This document shows, piece after piece, positions 16,988-24,940 of a stretch of 64,000 nucleotides of DNA (the first letter of the stretch is position 1; every line of letters begins with the position of its first letter). The position numbers were made by a program, and so were the translations under genes. Below the pieces are notes generated by a model. It was not told the DNA's origin. It was given only the letters and a program-made list of their open reading frames with translations, and made no database searches. This DNA comes from Roseateles sp. SL47 (GTDB lineage Bacteria > Pseudomonadota > Gammaproteobacteria > Burkholderiales > Burkholderiaceae_C), in assembly GCF_026625885.1 (NCBI RefSeq), contig NZ_CP113068.1:1302001-1366000 (forward strand), given 5' to 3'.

Positions 16988-17035
16988 CAAGGCCCCAAGG
17001 CCCCAAGGCCCCAAGGCCCCAAGGCCCCAAGGCCC
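16988..17035. repeat. Six perfect copies of CAAGGCCC
   Basis: An 8-bp unit is repeated six times without mismatch directly after the lipoprotein gene (stop at 16971) and before the convergent LysR gene. Such a short perfect array is prone to slippage and copy-number change. It does not encode a protein. Confidence 0.95.
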
Positions 17036-17161
17036 TCAGGTCCCATTGCGCCGAAGCCCGGCCTTGAGCACGATCACACCTCGACGGGGCGACTCAAACG
17101 CCTTTGCAGCGGGAGCGGCCAACTGCGATCAGAGCCTCCAATGGCGGCACACGAGTAACGG

Positions 17162-18148
17162 TCAGCCACGAGGGGCTGCTTTGCGCCGATTCACTGGCCG
17201 CTCGTCACGAGGCTTCGGTGGGGCACTTGCCATCGATGGCGGCGCTGTTGCGCTGTTCTCAGCGGCGATACCGTTGCGCGCCAGTTCGATGAAGGCCTTC
17301 AGGTAGTCGATGTGCAATTCGCTGTCGCGGGCGCCCAGGTGGATCTGCTTGGCAACACCCTTCTTGCCCAGCTGCACCGGCACGACGTCCAGTCGTTCGG
17401 CATATTCCTCGACGAGCCAGCGCGGCAGGGCCGCCACGCCACGGCCGCTGGCGACCATCTGCAGCATGATGTCCGTGGTCTCGATGCACTTGTGGCGGCG
17501 CGGTGAGATGCCGGCGGGCATCAGAAACTCGGTGTAGATGTCGAGCCGCTCGATGTCCACCGGGTAGGTGATCAGCGTTTCGGTGGTCAGATGCTGTGGC
17601 TGGGCATAGGCGGCGTCGGCCAGGGCATGCTGGCTGTTCACCACCAGCACCTGCTCGTAATCGAACACCGGCTCGAAGTGCAGGCCTGGCTTGAACAGCG
17701 GGTCCGGCGTCACCAGCAGGTCGATCTCGTAGCCGAACAGCGCGCCAATGCCGCCGAACTGGAACTTCTGCTTCACGTCCACATCGACGTCGGGCCAGCC
17801 GGCGAGGTAGGGGGAGACGATCTTCAGCAGCCACTGGTAGCAAGGATGGCACTCCATGCCGATCCGCAGTGTTCCGCGCTCGCCCGCCGCGAACTGGCGC
17901 ACACGCGCCTCGGCCAGCTCCAGCTGCGGCAGGATCCTGTTGGCCACCGCCAGCAGGTATTCGCCGGCCTGCGACAGCCGCAAGGTCCGCCCTTCGCGCA
18001 GCCAGATCTGCGTGCCCAGGTTGTCTTCGAGCTTCTTCATCGCATGGCTCAGCGCGGACTGGGTGACGCAGAGCACATCGGCAGCGGCGGTCAGCGTGCC
18101 GTGGCGCTCCACCGCCTGGATCACGGCGAGGTGCGAGCGTTCAATCAT
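17162..18148 (-). CDS. LysR-family regulator (MetR-like), divergent from mesX-mesD
   Basis: A 328-residue LysR protein: N-terminal winged HTH (TLTAAADVLCVTQSALSHAM, residues about 16-36), then an effector-binding domain with GECHPCYQWLL-like text (GMECHPCYQWLLKIVSPY), which is the hallmark of MetR, the homocysteine-responsive activator of methionine genes. The divergent neighbours encode a methionine synthase, so MetR-type control by homocysteine is a well supported inference. The start at 18148 gives a standard LysR N terminus. The C-terminal 20 residues are a basic Pro-rich extension not typical of MetR. Confidence 0.88.
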   Translation of the reverse strand: MIERSHLAVIQAVERHGTLTAAADVLCVTQSALSHAMKKLEDNLGTQIWLREGRTLRLSQAGEYLLAVANRILPQLELAEARVRQFAAGERGTLRIGMECHPCYQWLLKIVSPYLAGWPDVDVDVKQKFQFGGIGALFGYEIDLLVTPDPLFKPGLHFEPVFDYEQVLVVNSQHALADAAYAQPQHLTTETLITYPVDIERLDIYTEFLMPAGISPRRHKCIETTDIMLQMVASGRGVAALPRWLVEEYAERLDVVPVQLGKKGVAKQIHLGARDSELHIDYLKAFIELARNGIAAENSATAPPSMASAPPKPRDERPVNRRKAAPRG

Positions 18149-18246
18149 GAATGATATCGATGGAATACTGAGAAAAAGCCATTTTACGTCATGGATTGGG
18201 CTGCTTAGGATGCCGTCATTGACCGGTCCTCGGAAGCCATCACGCC

Positions 18247-19239
18247 ATGTCCGCCACGAACCCACCGCTTGCATTCGCCATCAAGCGCATTTGCTTCGAC
18301 GAGCACTACCGCCCGTCGGCAACCAGCCGCATCACCACCAATTTCGCCAACCTGGCCCGCGGGCAGAGGCGCCAGGAGAATCTCCGCCATGCCCTGCAGA
18401 TGATCAACAACCGGTTCAATGCCTTGGCGTACTGGGACAACCCTCAAGGCGATCGCTACGCCGTTGATCTCGAAATCATTTCCGTTGAAATGAAGATCGG
18501 TGCCAACAACGAGGGTGACTCGGTCCCCGCGATTGAAATTCTGAAGACCCACATCATCGACAAGCGGACCGGCAAGCGCACCGAGGGCATCGTCGGAAAC
18601 AACTTCTCCTCCTATGTGCGGGACTACGACTTCAGTGTCCTGCTGCTGCAACACAACAAGAACCAGGCGGCGTTCAGCATTCCCGACGACTTTGGCGACC
18701 TGCACGGAAAGCTCTTCCAGCACTTCGTCCGTTCGGAGGCCTACAAGCAGAGTTTCACCAAGCCGCCGGTCATCTGCCTAAGCGTGTCTGACTCCAAGAC
18801 CTACCACCGCGCGGGCAACGAGCATCCCGTGCTGGGCCTTGAATACCTGGCCAACGAGTCATCCCTGACCGAGCGCTACTTCGAGAAGATGGGCTTGCAG
18901 GTCCGCTTCTTCATGCCACCCAACAGCGTGGCACCCCTGGCGTTCTACTTTGTCGGCGATCTGCTCAACGACTACACCAACCTTGAGCTCATCAGCACCA
19001 TTAGCACGATGGAGACGTTCCAGAAGATCTATCGGCCCGAGATCTACAACGCCAATTCCGTCGCGGGCGCCTGCTACCGGCCCAACCTGAGGAACCCCGA
19101 CCATTCGGTAACCCAGATCGTTTACGACCGTGAGGAGCGCAGCCGCCTGGCGCTGGAGCAGGCCAAGTTTGCCGAGGAGCAATTTATCAAGCCCTACCGG
19201 ACGGTGCTGGAGCAGCTGGCAGCTGACCAGGTGCACTGA
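18247..19239 (+). CDS. mesX: MesX (DUF1852), partner of MesD methionine synthase
   Basis: A 330-residue soluble protein of the DUF1852 family (FAIKRICFDEHYRPS start, KTHIIDKRTGKRTEGIVGNN-like region, PNLRNPDHSVTQIVYDREER near the end). Members nearly always precede a short MetE-like gene. From published comparative and fitness work on folate-independent methionine synthases, the DUF1852 protein (MesX) is required with MesD, in an oxygen-dependent route. That role is family knowledge; the sequence here shows the family and the gene pairing (33-42 nt to mesD). Confidence 0.88.
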   Translation: MSATNPPLAFAIKRICFDEHYRPSATSRITTNFANLARGQRRQENLRHALQMINNRFNALAYWDNPQGDRYAVDLEIISVEMKIGANNEGDSVPAIEILKTHIIDKRTGKRTEGIVGNNFSSYVRDYDFSVLLLQHNKNQAAFSIPDDFGDLHGKLFQHFVRSEAYKQSFTKPPVICLSVSDSKTYHRAGNEHPVLGLEYLANESSLTERYFEKMGLQVRFFMPPNSVAPLAFYFVGDLLNDYTNLELISTISTMETFQKIYRPEIYNANSVAGACYRPNLRNPDHSVTQIVYDREERSRLALEQAKFAEEQFIKPYRTVLEQLAADQVH

Positions 19240-19281
19240 CTGACTCATCCGTCCATCAGAAACACAAACGCGTTGAAGACG

Positions 19282-20310
19282 ATGAAAAAACTCTTGCCAA
19301 CCTCGACCGCCGGCAGCCTGCCCAAGCCCTCCTGGCTCGCTGAGCCCGAGAAGCTCTGGTCCCCCTGGAAATTGCAAGGCGATGAACTGGCCGAAGGCCA
19401 GCGTGATGCGTTGCGCCTGTCGCTGCAGGAGCAGCAATCGGCGGGCATCGACATCGTCAGCGACGGCGAGCAGTCGCGCCAGCACTTTGTCACGACCTTC
19501 ATCGAGCACCTCGACGGCGTCGACTTCGAGAAGCGCGAGACCGTCAGGATCCGTGATCGCTACGACGCGAGTGTGCCGACGGTGGTGGGCGCGGTGTCTC
19601 GATCGAAGCCCGTCTTCGTCGAGGATGCCAAGTTCTTGCGCAAGCAGACCCGGCAGCCGATCAAATGGGCACTGCCCGGCCCCATGACGATGGTCGACAC
19701 GCTCTACGACGCGCACTACAAAAGCCGCGAGAAGCTGGCCTGGGAATTCGCCAAGATCCTCAACCAGGAAGCCCGAGAACTCGAGGCGGCTGGCGTTGAC
19801 GTCATCCAATTCGACGAACCGGCCTTCAACGTGTTCTTCGACGAGGTCAACGATTGGGGCATCGCCACGCTGGAGCGCGCCATTGAAGGGCTGCGGTGCG
19901 AAACCGCCGTGCACATCTGCTACGGCTACGGCATCAAGGCCAACACGGACTGGAAGAAGACGCTTGGATCGGAGTGGCGGCAGTACGAGCGCATCTTCCC
20001 GAGGCTGCAGGCCTCCCGCATTGGCATGGTGTCGCTGGAATGCCAGAACTCGCGCGTGCCCATGGACCTGATCGAACTGCTGCGCGGCAAACGGGTCATG
20101 GTCGGCGCCATCGACGTGGCGAGCGAAACGGTCGAGACGCCGGAGGAAGTGGCCGCCACGCTGCGCAAGGCGCTGAAGTTCGTCGATGCCGACAAGCTGT
20201 GCCCTTGCACCAACTGCGGCATGGCACCGCTCTCGCGCACGCTGGCTCGGGCGAAGCTGGAAGCCTTGAGCGCCGGGGCGGCCATCGTCCGCAACGAACT
20301 CTCGAACTGA
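19282..20310 (+). CDS. mesD: MesD-type methionine synthase (MetE C-terminal domain only)
   Basis: A 342-residue protein equal to the catalytic C-terminal half of cobalamin-independent methionine synthase. The zinc ligands are present as H211 and C213 (VHICYG), a Glu near 253 (SLECQNS) and a Cys in LCPCTNCGMAPLSR (C312). The N-terminal folate-binding half of MetE is missing, as in the MesD family, which does not use methyl-folate. Homocysteine is methylated to methionine; the methyl donor is unknown. ATG at 19282 was preferred to the in-frame TTG at 19273. The gene forms an operon with mesX and is probably controlled by the divergent MetR-like protein. Confidence 0.87.
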   Translation: MKKLLPTSTAGSLPKPSWLAEPEKLWSPWKLQGDELAEGQRDALRLSLQEQQSAGIDIVSDGEQSRQHFVTTFIEHLDGVDFEKRETVRIRDRYDASVPTVVGAVSRSKPVFVEDAKFLRKQTRQPIKWALPGPMTMVDTLYDAHYKSREKLAWEFAKILNQEARELEAAGVDVIQFDEPAFNVFFDEVNDWGIATLERAIEGLRCETAVHICYGYGIKANTDWKKTLGSEWRQYERIFPRLQASRIGMVSLECQNSRVPMDLIELLRGKRVMVGAIDVASETVETPEEVAATLRKALKFVDADKLCPCTNCGMAPLSRTLARAKLEALSAGAAIVRNELSN

Positions 20311-20364
20311 ACGGATGACTCGGGCGCCTTGGGGCGCGCTCGCTCATCCCAAAACCCTGCGGGT

Positions 20365-20430
20365 CTCCGTCGTCCTTGCAGGAGGACGGAAAAGTGTGGC
20401 CGCCCCCGCAACTGTGATCGGCGAATATCG
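20365..20430 (+). promoter_or_regulatory. Degenerate cobalamin-riboswitch-like sequence
   Basis: Downstream of mesD the plus strand contains CCCCCGCAACTGTGA (20403-20417) followed by TCGGCGA, which matches the most conserved internal part of cobalamin riboswitches; the intact riboswitch of this window (56041-56256) has the same core. A perfect 6-bp hairpin (CGTCCT/AGGACG, 20371-20388) and GGAAAAGTGTGG precede it. The usual 3' B12 box is not visible and no B12 gene follows, so this may be a broken leader left after rearrangement, or a short variant. Confidence 0.4.
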
Positions 20431-20528
20431 TGTCCATCCGCTTGCCCCACACGCTCGAATCCACGGCCGCCATGACCGTTGTGGACATGGTCTGGCCAGA
20501 TCAATCCAATCACCACGGCATTTGGGGG

Positions 20529-21182
20529 TCAGTTCATGTTGTCGTGGAGACCAGCATCCAAGCCTGGCTGCAGCACTTCAAGGTGACTTGGGCGGACGCG
20601 TACGGCTGAATCGCAATGTCGATGCCTTGACACGCGCGGCGCGCCAGCGGCTCCTTCACAGCGCCCCGGGTCTCCGGTGGCCGGGTTTACGACGAGATAT
20701 TTGATTCGTCGATCCGACCCCTGCCCCACCACGCAGAAGTTGGCGGAGTACCCCATCGTCGGGTCGGACGGATCCGACGCTCGGACATTCAAATAGACGT
20801 TATAGGCCTTCCCGTCCACCAGAGGAGGAACACGTCCCGACATCGCATCCTCCGGCACATGGCCATACGGGAAGCATCTCACCGAGGAGATCGCTCGCCC
20901 TTTGACCCGATCAAAGTTCATTGACCAATCCATCCCCTGACTACTCTTAGACGCATCCGACACGACAATGACTTGCAAGCGTGCGGCCGGGTCACGCCTG
21001 GCATCCTTCGGGGGAACGTTGAAGCAGGCCTGACCGTCCTGCAGCAACACCTCTGCCGTCCCCATGCGAGAGCTGGCCCAGGATGCGCCCAGCGACAAGC
21101 ACAACCCCAGGCCGGCGACGGCCTCAAGGCAGTTTCGCGCGGTCCGAGGGATTCTTGAGGAATTCACTGAGCACCTCTTCAT
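20529..21182 (-). CDS. Exported protein of unknown function, 3' end replaced by IS end
   Basis: A 217-residue frame with a signal-peptide-like segment at residues 20-37 (EAVAGLGLCLSLGASWAS) and a periplasmic-looking domain (RLQVIVVSDASKSS, YNVYLNVRASDPSDP, YSANFCVVGQGSDRR). It follows the interrupted metallopeptidase gene on the same strand, overlapping its 3' end by 59 bp, so it is probably the cognate immunity or accessory protein of that effector; this is inference. The last 25 codons and the stop lie inside a relic IS66-type terminus (tip at 20603), so the native C terminus has been lost and replaced by RVRPSHLEV and following residues. Confidence 0.55.
   Translation of the reverse strand: MKRCSVNSSRIPRTARNCLEAVAGLGLCLSLGASWASSRMGTAEVLLQDGQACFNVPPKDARRDPAARLQVIVVSDASKSSQGMDWSMNFDRVKGRAISSVRCFPYGHVPEDAMSGRVPPLVDGKAYNVYLNVRASDPSDPTMGYSANFCVVGQGSDRRIKYLVVNPATGDPGRCEGAAGAPRVSRHRHCDSAVRVRPSHLEVLQPGLDAGLHDNMN
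20535..20603 (-). mobile_element. Solo terminus of an IS66-type element (relic)
   Basis: Reading the minus strand from 20603, the sequence GTACGCGTCCGCCCAAGTCA and about 50 further bases closely match the left end of the complete IS66 element of this window (GTATGCGTCCGCCGAAGTCA at 21474), including a shared TTGGATGCT and TCCACGAC further in. No transposase genes follow, so only the end remains. It truncates the gene at 20529-21182. Confidence 0.72.
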
Positions 21183-21473
21183 AAAGAGCCAGGTCTTGGA
21201 CGTGCTGACGTTGAATCACCCGATTTGGCGAGTTCAAATGCTTCAGCACAAAATGGTCCGCCAGCAAATTGCCCTGGGCTTCCATGTTGTAGTCGCCGAG
21301 CTTGCGTCCCTTTTGGAGCTCGTACTCGTAGGGAATCCCGATACGGATCGCCCCACGCAACATGACCCAATATCCAAGCTGGTACTGCCACACATGCACC
21401 ATTTCGTGCATGAACCACCATCGCTGGTCATCCGGCTTGTCCACCGAAAAGTCTTCCAGGAAGGCTTCGGGTT
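21124..21473 (-). pseudogene. 3' part of IS-interrupted zinc-metallopeptidase effector gene
   Basis: Minus-strand coding sequence containing RWWFMHEMVHVWQYQLGYWV, with the HExxH zinc motif (HEMVH), then YEYELQKGRKLGDYNMEAQG and a C-terminal helix ending RAKLP. Proteins with this domain occur as C-terminal parts of VgrG/Rhs-related secreted effectors. The reading frame runs into the IS66 left end at 21474, so the apparent N-terminal residues of the longer frame are encoded by the element. The 5' part of the gene is at 24028-24500. Joining the two halves after removal of the element and one target copy (2562 bp, divisible by three) leaves them in different frames, so a frameshift also exists. 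Confidence 0.8.
21466..21473. repeat. 8-bp target site duplication, left copy (TTCGGGTT)
   Basis: TTCGGGTT directly abuts the first base of the IS66 inverted repeat and is repeated exactly at 24028-24035 on the other side. Eight-bp duplications are characteristic of IS66-family insertion. Confidence 0.93.
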
Positions 21474-21551
21474 GTATGCGTCCGCCGAAGTCACCTTGAA
21501 GTCCGGTGACCGGAGTTGGATGCTTGTGTCCACGACCAAATTCGTGGACAT

Positions 21552-21959
21552 ATGGGCACTTCAGACTTGAGCACAGAGGAACCGAGGACACCGACTGGGC
21601 GTAGCTGGCGCCGGCATTCGGAAGAGTTCAAGACGCGAGTCATCGAGCTGGCGCGCCAGCCCGGCGTCTCGACGGCGGCGGTGGCTCTGGCCAACGGCCT
21701 CAACGCCAACATGCTGCGCCGCTGGGTTCGAGAGGCCGATGAGTGCGCCCCGAGCAGTGGACACAACGACACTGTGGCGGTGGTGCCGGCGTTTGTGCAG
21801 CTACCCATGCCGCAGGAGACGCCGCCCACCTTGCCACTAGCGTCGACGCAAGCGCCGAGCACCGTTGCGGTGGAGATCCGCCGTGGCGACACCACTGTTC
21901 AGGCCGAGCTGCAGATGGACGCGCGCAGCGCTGCCTGGCTGCGCGAGGTCCTGGGTTGA
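21552..21959 (+). CDS. tnpA: IS66 accessory protein TnpA
   Basis: A 135-residue protein with an N-terminal HTH of the IS66 TnpA/IS3 OrfA type: RRHSEEFKTRVIELARQPGV, then TAAVALANGLNANMLRRWV, and a C-terminal beta-rich tail (VEIRRGDTTVQAEL). It probably binds the element's ends. The stop TGA at 21957-21959 overlaps the TTG start of tnpB. ATG 21552 is the first that begins after the terminal repeat region. Confidence 0.9.
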   Translation: MGTSDLSTEEPRTPTGRSWRRHSEEFKTRVIELARQPGVSTAAVALANGLNANMLRRWVREADECAPSSGHNDTVAVVPAFVQLPMPQETPPTLPLASTQAPSTVAVEIRRGDTTVQAELQMDARSAAWLREVLG

Positions 21960-22288
21960 TCCGCGTCGATGCCGTCTGGTTGGCGGTGCAGCCCTTGGAC
22001 ATGCGGCTGGGCACCGAGGCCGCACTGGCCCGCGTGGTCGGCATCTTCGGTGCCGCGCATCCTCACCACGCCTACCTGTTTGCCAACCGTCGCGCCAACC
22101 GCATGAAGGTCCTCGTGCACGACGGTATCGGCGTGTGGCTCGCGGCCAGGCGGCTCAACGCCGGCAGGTTCGTGTGGCCACTGGACGGTGCGAGCACGCT
22201 GAGCCTGACGCGCGTGCAGCTCGACGCGCTGGTGCTGGGCCTGCCCTGGCAACGCCTGGGCGAGGCCGGCATCATCCGCACGATATGA
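21956..22288 (+). CDS. tnpB: IS66 accessory protein TnpB (Orf2)
   Basis: A 110-residue protein with the IS66 Orf2 signature: VWLAVQPLDMRLGTEAALA, HHAYLFANRRANRMKVLVHD, GIGVWLAARRLNAGRFVWP. It starts at a TTG overlapping the tnpA stop (TTGA), an arrangement typical of coupled translation in IS66; no ATG fits. Required for transposition with TnpA and TnpC in characterised relatives, although its biochemical role is not settled. Confidence 0.9.
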   Translation: MIRVDAVWLAVQPLDMRLGTEAALARVVGIFGAAHPHHAYLFANRRANRMKVLVHDGIGVWLAARRLNAGRFVWPLDGASTLSLTRVQLDALVLGLPWQRLGEAGIIRTI

Positions 22289-22364
22289 GCGTAGCTGCCC
22301 GAGGTCGGGCAATTGCGGGATATGCCGATGCGCTGAGTCGCTGCCTTCGGCACCATGACTCTCC

Positions 22365-23921
22365 ATGATCAGCGCGCAGCAACTGGAAGCCTTGGACCCG
22401 CAGACGCGGCAGGCCGTGCAGTCGCTGCTCGCCCAGGTCCAGCAGCGTGACCACGAGCTCGCCTTCAAGCAGGCGCTCATCGACAAGCTCACGCACGAGA
22501 TGGCGATCCTCAAGCGGATGAAGTTCGCCGCCACGAGCGAGCGCTTCGCCAGCACCCTCTCGCCCGAGCAGAGAAGCCTGCTGGAGGAGACGCTGGACAC
22601 CGACATCCATGAGCTCGACGTCGAGCTGCAGCGTCATCGTAAGAAGGCCGACAAGAAGGACGAGGACGAGAAGAAGGCGCCCAAGCGCGCCCAGCTTCCC
22701 GCCCACCTGCCGCGCCGCGACGTGCCGCACGAGCCGGCGGATACGGCCTGTGGTTGCGGCCAGGCCATGCAGCGCATCGGCGAGGACGTGGCCGAGAAGC
22801 TGGACTACCAGCCCGGCGTGTTCACCGTTGAGCGCCACGTGCGTGGCAAGTGGGTCTGCAAGTGCTGCGAGCGCATCGTGCAGGCACCGGTGCCGGCCCA
22901 CGTGATCGACAAGGGCATCCCGACCACCGGCCTGCTGGCCCACGTGCTGGTGGCCAAGTTCATGGACCACTTGCCCCTGTACCGGCAGGAAGCTGTGTTC
23001 GCGCGGGCCGGCCACGTGATCGCCCGCTCGACGCTGGCGGAGTGGGTGGGCGCCTGTGGCGCGCAGCTGCAGCCGCTGGTGCAGGCCCTGGCCGACGAAC
23101 TGCGGCGCCACCTGGTGCTGCATGCGGACGAGACGCCGGTGGCCATGCTCAAGCCGGGCAACGGCAAGACTCACAAGGCCTACATCTGGTCGTACTGCAC
23201 GCCGAGCACTAACCCCGTCAAGGCGGTGGTGTTCGAGTTCAGCGAGACCCGCAGCGGCGAGAACGTGCGCGACTTTCTGCAGCTTGAGACGCCCAACGCC
23301 TGGAAGGGCACGCTGGTCACCGATGGGTTCAGCGGCTACTCGGCCTGCGTCGACAAGGGCGTGACGTCGGCACAGTGCATGGCGCACAGCCGGCGCAAGT
23401 TCCATGAGCTGTGGGCCAACCATGGCAGCAAGGTCGGCGAGCAAGCGCTGCGCTTCTACCAAGCCCTGTTCCGCATCGAGCGCCAGGCCGAGAGCCTCAC
23501 CAGCGAGGAGCGGCAGAGGATCCGGCAGCGCAAGTCACGACGGATCCTCGCCGTGTTCCACCGATGGTTGCTCGCACAGCGGCAGCTGGTGCCGCCCGGC
23601 TCCGCGACCATCAAGGCCATCGACTACAGCCTGAAGCGCTGGAAGGAACTCACGCACTTCGTGGGCGACGGCGACGTGCCGATCTCCAACAATTGGGTCG
23701 AGAACCAGATCCGCCCGATCGCGATCGGCAGATCGAATTGGCTCTTCGCCGGCAGCCTGCGAGCGGGCAAGCGCGCGGCGGCCATCATGAGCCTGCTGCA
23801 CTCGGCCCGCATCAACGGGCACGACCCGTACGCCTATTTCAAGGACGTGCTGGATCGCTTGCCGACGCACCCGGCAAGCCGGATCGACGAGCTGCTGCCG
23901 CACCGCTGGTCACCGAGCTGA
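22365..23921 (+). CDS. tnpC: IS66 family transposase TnpC
   Basis: A 518-residue transposase. An N-terminal leucine-zipper-like helix (about 1-75) is followed by a Lys/Glu-rich linker, a zinc-finger-like region (CGCGQAM, WVCKCCERIV), and the DDE catalytic domain with HADETPV, LVTDGFSGY and NNWVENQIRPIAIGRSNWLF supplying the acidic residues. A C-terminal IS66 domain (SLLHSARINGHDPYAYFKDV) ends the protein. It appears intact, so the element may be active. Confidence 0.95.
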   Translation: MISAQQLEALDPQTRQAVQSLLAQVQQRDHELAFKQALIDKLTHEMAILKRMKFAATSERFASTLSPEQRSLLEETLDTDIHELDVELQRHRKKADKKDEDEKKAPKRAQLPAHLPRRDVPHEPADTACGCGQAMQRIGEDVAEKLDYQPGVFTVERHVRGKWVCKCCERIVQAPVPAHVIDKGIPTTGLLAHVLVAKFMDHLPLYRQEAVFARAGHVIARSTLAEWVGACGAQLQPLVQALADELRRHLVLHADETPVAMLKPGNGKTHKAYIWSYCTPSTNPVKAVVFEFSETRSGENVRDFLQLETPNAWKGTLVTDGFSGYSACVDKGVTSAQCMAHSRRKFHELWANHGSKVGEQALRFYQALFRIERQAESLTSEERQRIRQRKSRRILAVFHRWLLAQRQLVPPGSATIKAIDYSLKRWKELTHFVGDGDVPISNNWVENQIRPIAIGRSNWLFAGSLRAGKRAAAIMSLLHSARINGHDPYAYFKDVLDRLPTHPASRIDELLPHRWSPS

Positions 23922-24027
23922 AGCCTCTTCGCCGCTGGACGCTGATTCCCACCCACGGTTTCAGGGGCGGGGCATGCGCGCCATATTCCGAACCGCAGCC
24001 GTCAAGGTGTGTTCGGCGGACGCATAC

Positions 24028-24035
24028 TTCGGGTT
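24028..24035. repeat. 8-bp target site duplication, right copy (TTCGGGTT)
   Basis: Exact copy of 21466-21473, abutting the right end of the IS66 element. Confidence 0.93.
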
Positions 24036-24500
24036 GAAGTACATCTCCCCATTAGGCGTCATCGCGCCATCGTCGGGTTGGAGCCCGAATGGCAGAAACT
24101 CTTCGTTGTGAATCCACACTTTGGAGTAATCCACCGAGTTCTTGAACATCAGCTCGCACATGGCGATTTCGCCTGCCGTGATGCGGCGCTTGCCGCCCGG
24201 CTCAGTCCTGGTGGGCAAGACCAGCCGTGGCACTGCTGGCAGCACATCGGGCAATCCGCCCAAAGCGATAGGCTCCACGCGCTGATGCAGATACATGGAC
24301 TGATCCCATTCATCTGGCGCGGCCAGCACCGCAATGCCAGGTTGCATCCCGGACGGCGCAAAAAGTTGTCTGACGGGTGTCTGTCCCGAGTGGGCCAGGA
24401 ATGACGGAGCGCCCCATATTGCCCGTGGTCGCTGTGGTGATGGCTTATGGCGGTGCCAGTGTAGCCACCACCGAACGCCCGGTCGTTTGACCTTGGTCAC
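24028..24500 (-). pseudogene. 5' part of IS-interrupted metallopeptidase effector gene
   Basis: Minus-strand coding sequence whose last third reads EPGGKRRITAGEIAMCELMF, DYSKVWIHNEEFLPFGLQPD and AMTPNGEMYFNPK, which in related VgrG/Rhs-type effectors directly precedes the zinc-binding HEMxHVWQ segment found here at 21124-21473. The reading ends at the IS66 right terminus. The first part (MTKVKRPGVRWWLHWHRHK onward) is less convincing and borders IS630-like sequence, so the true N terminus may also be missing. Confidence 0.72.
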
Positions 24501-24599
24501 ATCGCATGGGTGAGCGGCTTAGGCAGCCGCTGAAGCACATCGCGCCGGTAGGCCCATGGCTCATGACCGCACATGCGCGCCGACTGCACCATGCTCATC

Positions 24600-24877
24600 A
24601 CCACTGCCGCCCGGCCTCCCGGCCGTGCTGGCCCATGCACGTCATCCCCACCTACAGCTCCTGGCTGAACCAGGCCGAGCGCTTCTTCGCGTTGATCACC
24701 GACAAGGCCATCCGCTGCGGCTCATTCACCAGCGTCAAGCAACTCGTGCAGCGCATCGACCACTTTGTCGCCGCACACAACACGAACTGTCAGCCGTTCA
24801 AGTGGAGCGCTACGGCAGACTCCATCCTCGACAAGCTCCATCGACTTTGCTCACGTATCAGTGGGACAAGACACTAG
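24600..24877 (+). pseudogene. IS630-family transposase fragment
   Basis: The plus strand encodes HVIPTYSSWLNQAERFFALI, ITDKAIRCGSFTSVKQLVQ and IDHFVAAHNTNCQPFKWSAT, the C-terminal DDE region of IS630 transposases (the final catalytic Glu lies in NQAERFF). The residues before HVIPTYSSW do not match in the same frame, so the N-terminal two thirds are lost or frameshifted. The end reads GTATCAGTGGGACAAGACA, near a possible IS end. A non-functional remnant; left boundary approximate. Confidence 0.78.
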
Positions 24878-24940
24878 TTCTAGTCATCCCCCGCCTTGCC
24901 GGCAAGGTTCTGGGCAGGCCAGCCCGAGGCGTCAGGCGCC

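Larger units (their letters stand above)
21474..24027 (+). mobile_element. Complete IS66-family insertion sequence, 2554 bp
   Basis: The element has terminal inverted repeats that match at 24 of the first 26 positions; the outer 16 bases (GTATGCGTCCGCCGAA) are identical at both ends (21474 onward, and 24027 backward on the complement). It is flanked by a perfect 8-bp duplication TTCGGGTT. It carries the standard three genes tnpA, tnpB and tnpC on the plus strand, all intact. Intact genes, perfect target duplication and near-perfect repeats indicate a recent insertion. It interrupts a minus-strand metallopeptidase effector gene. Confidence 0.96.

Noticed and set aside
20096..20488. Minus-strand frame antisense to mesD and the riboswitch-like sequence
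   Set aside because: It is antisense to a well supported gene over most of its length and its residues match no family.
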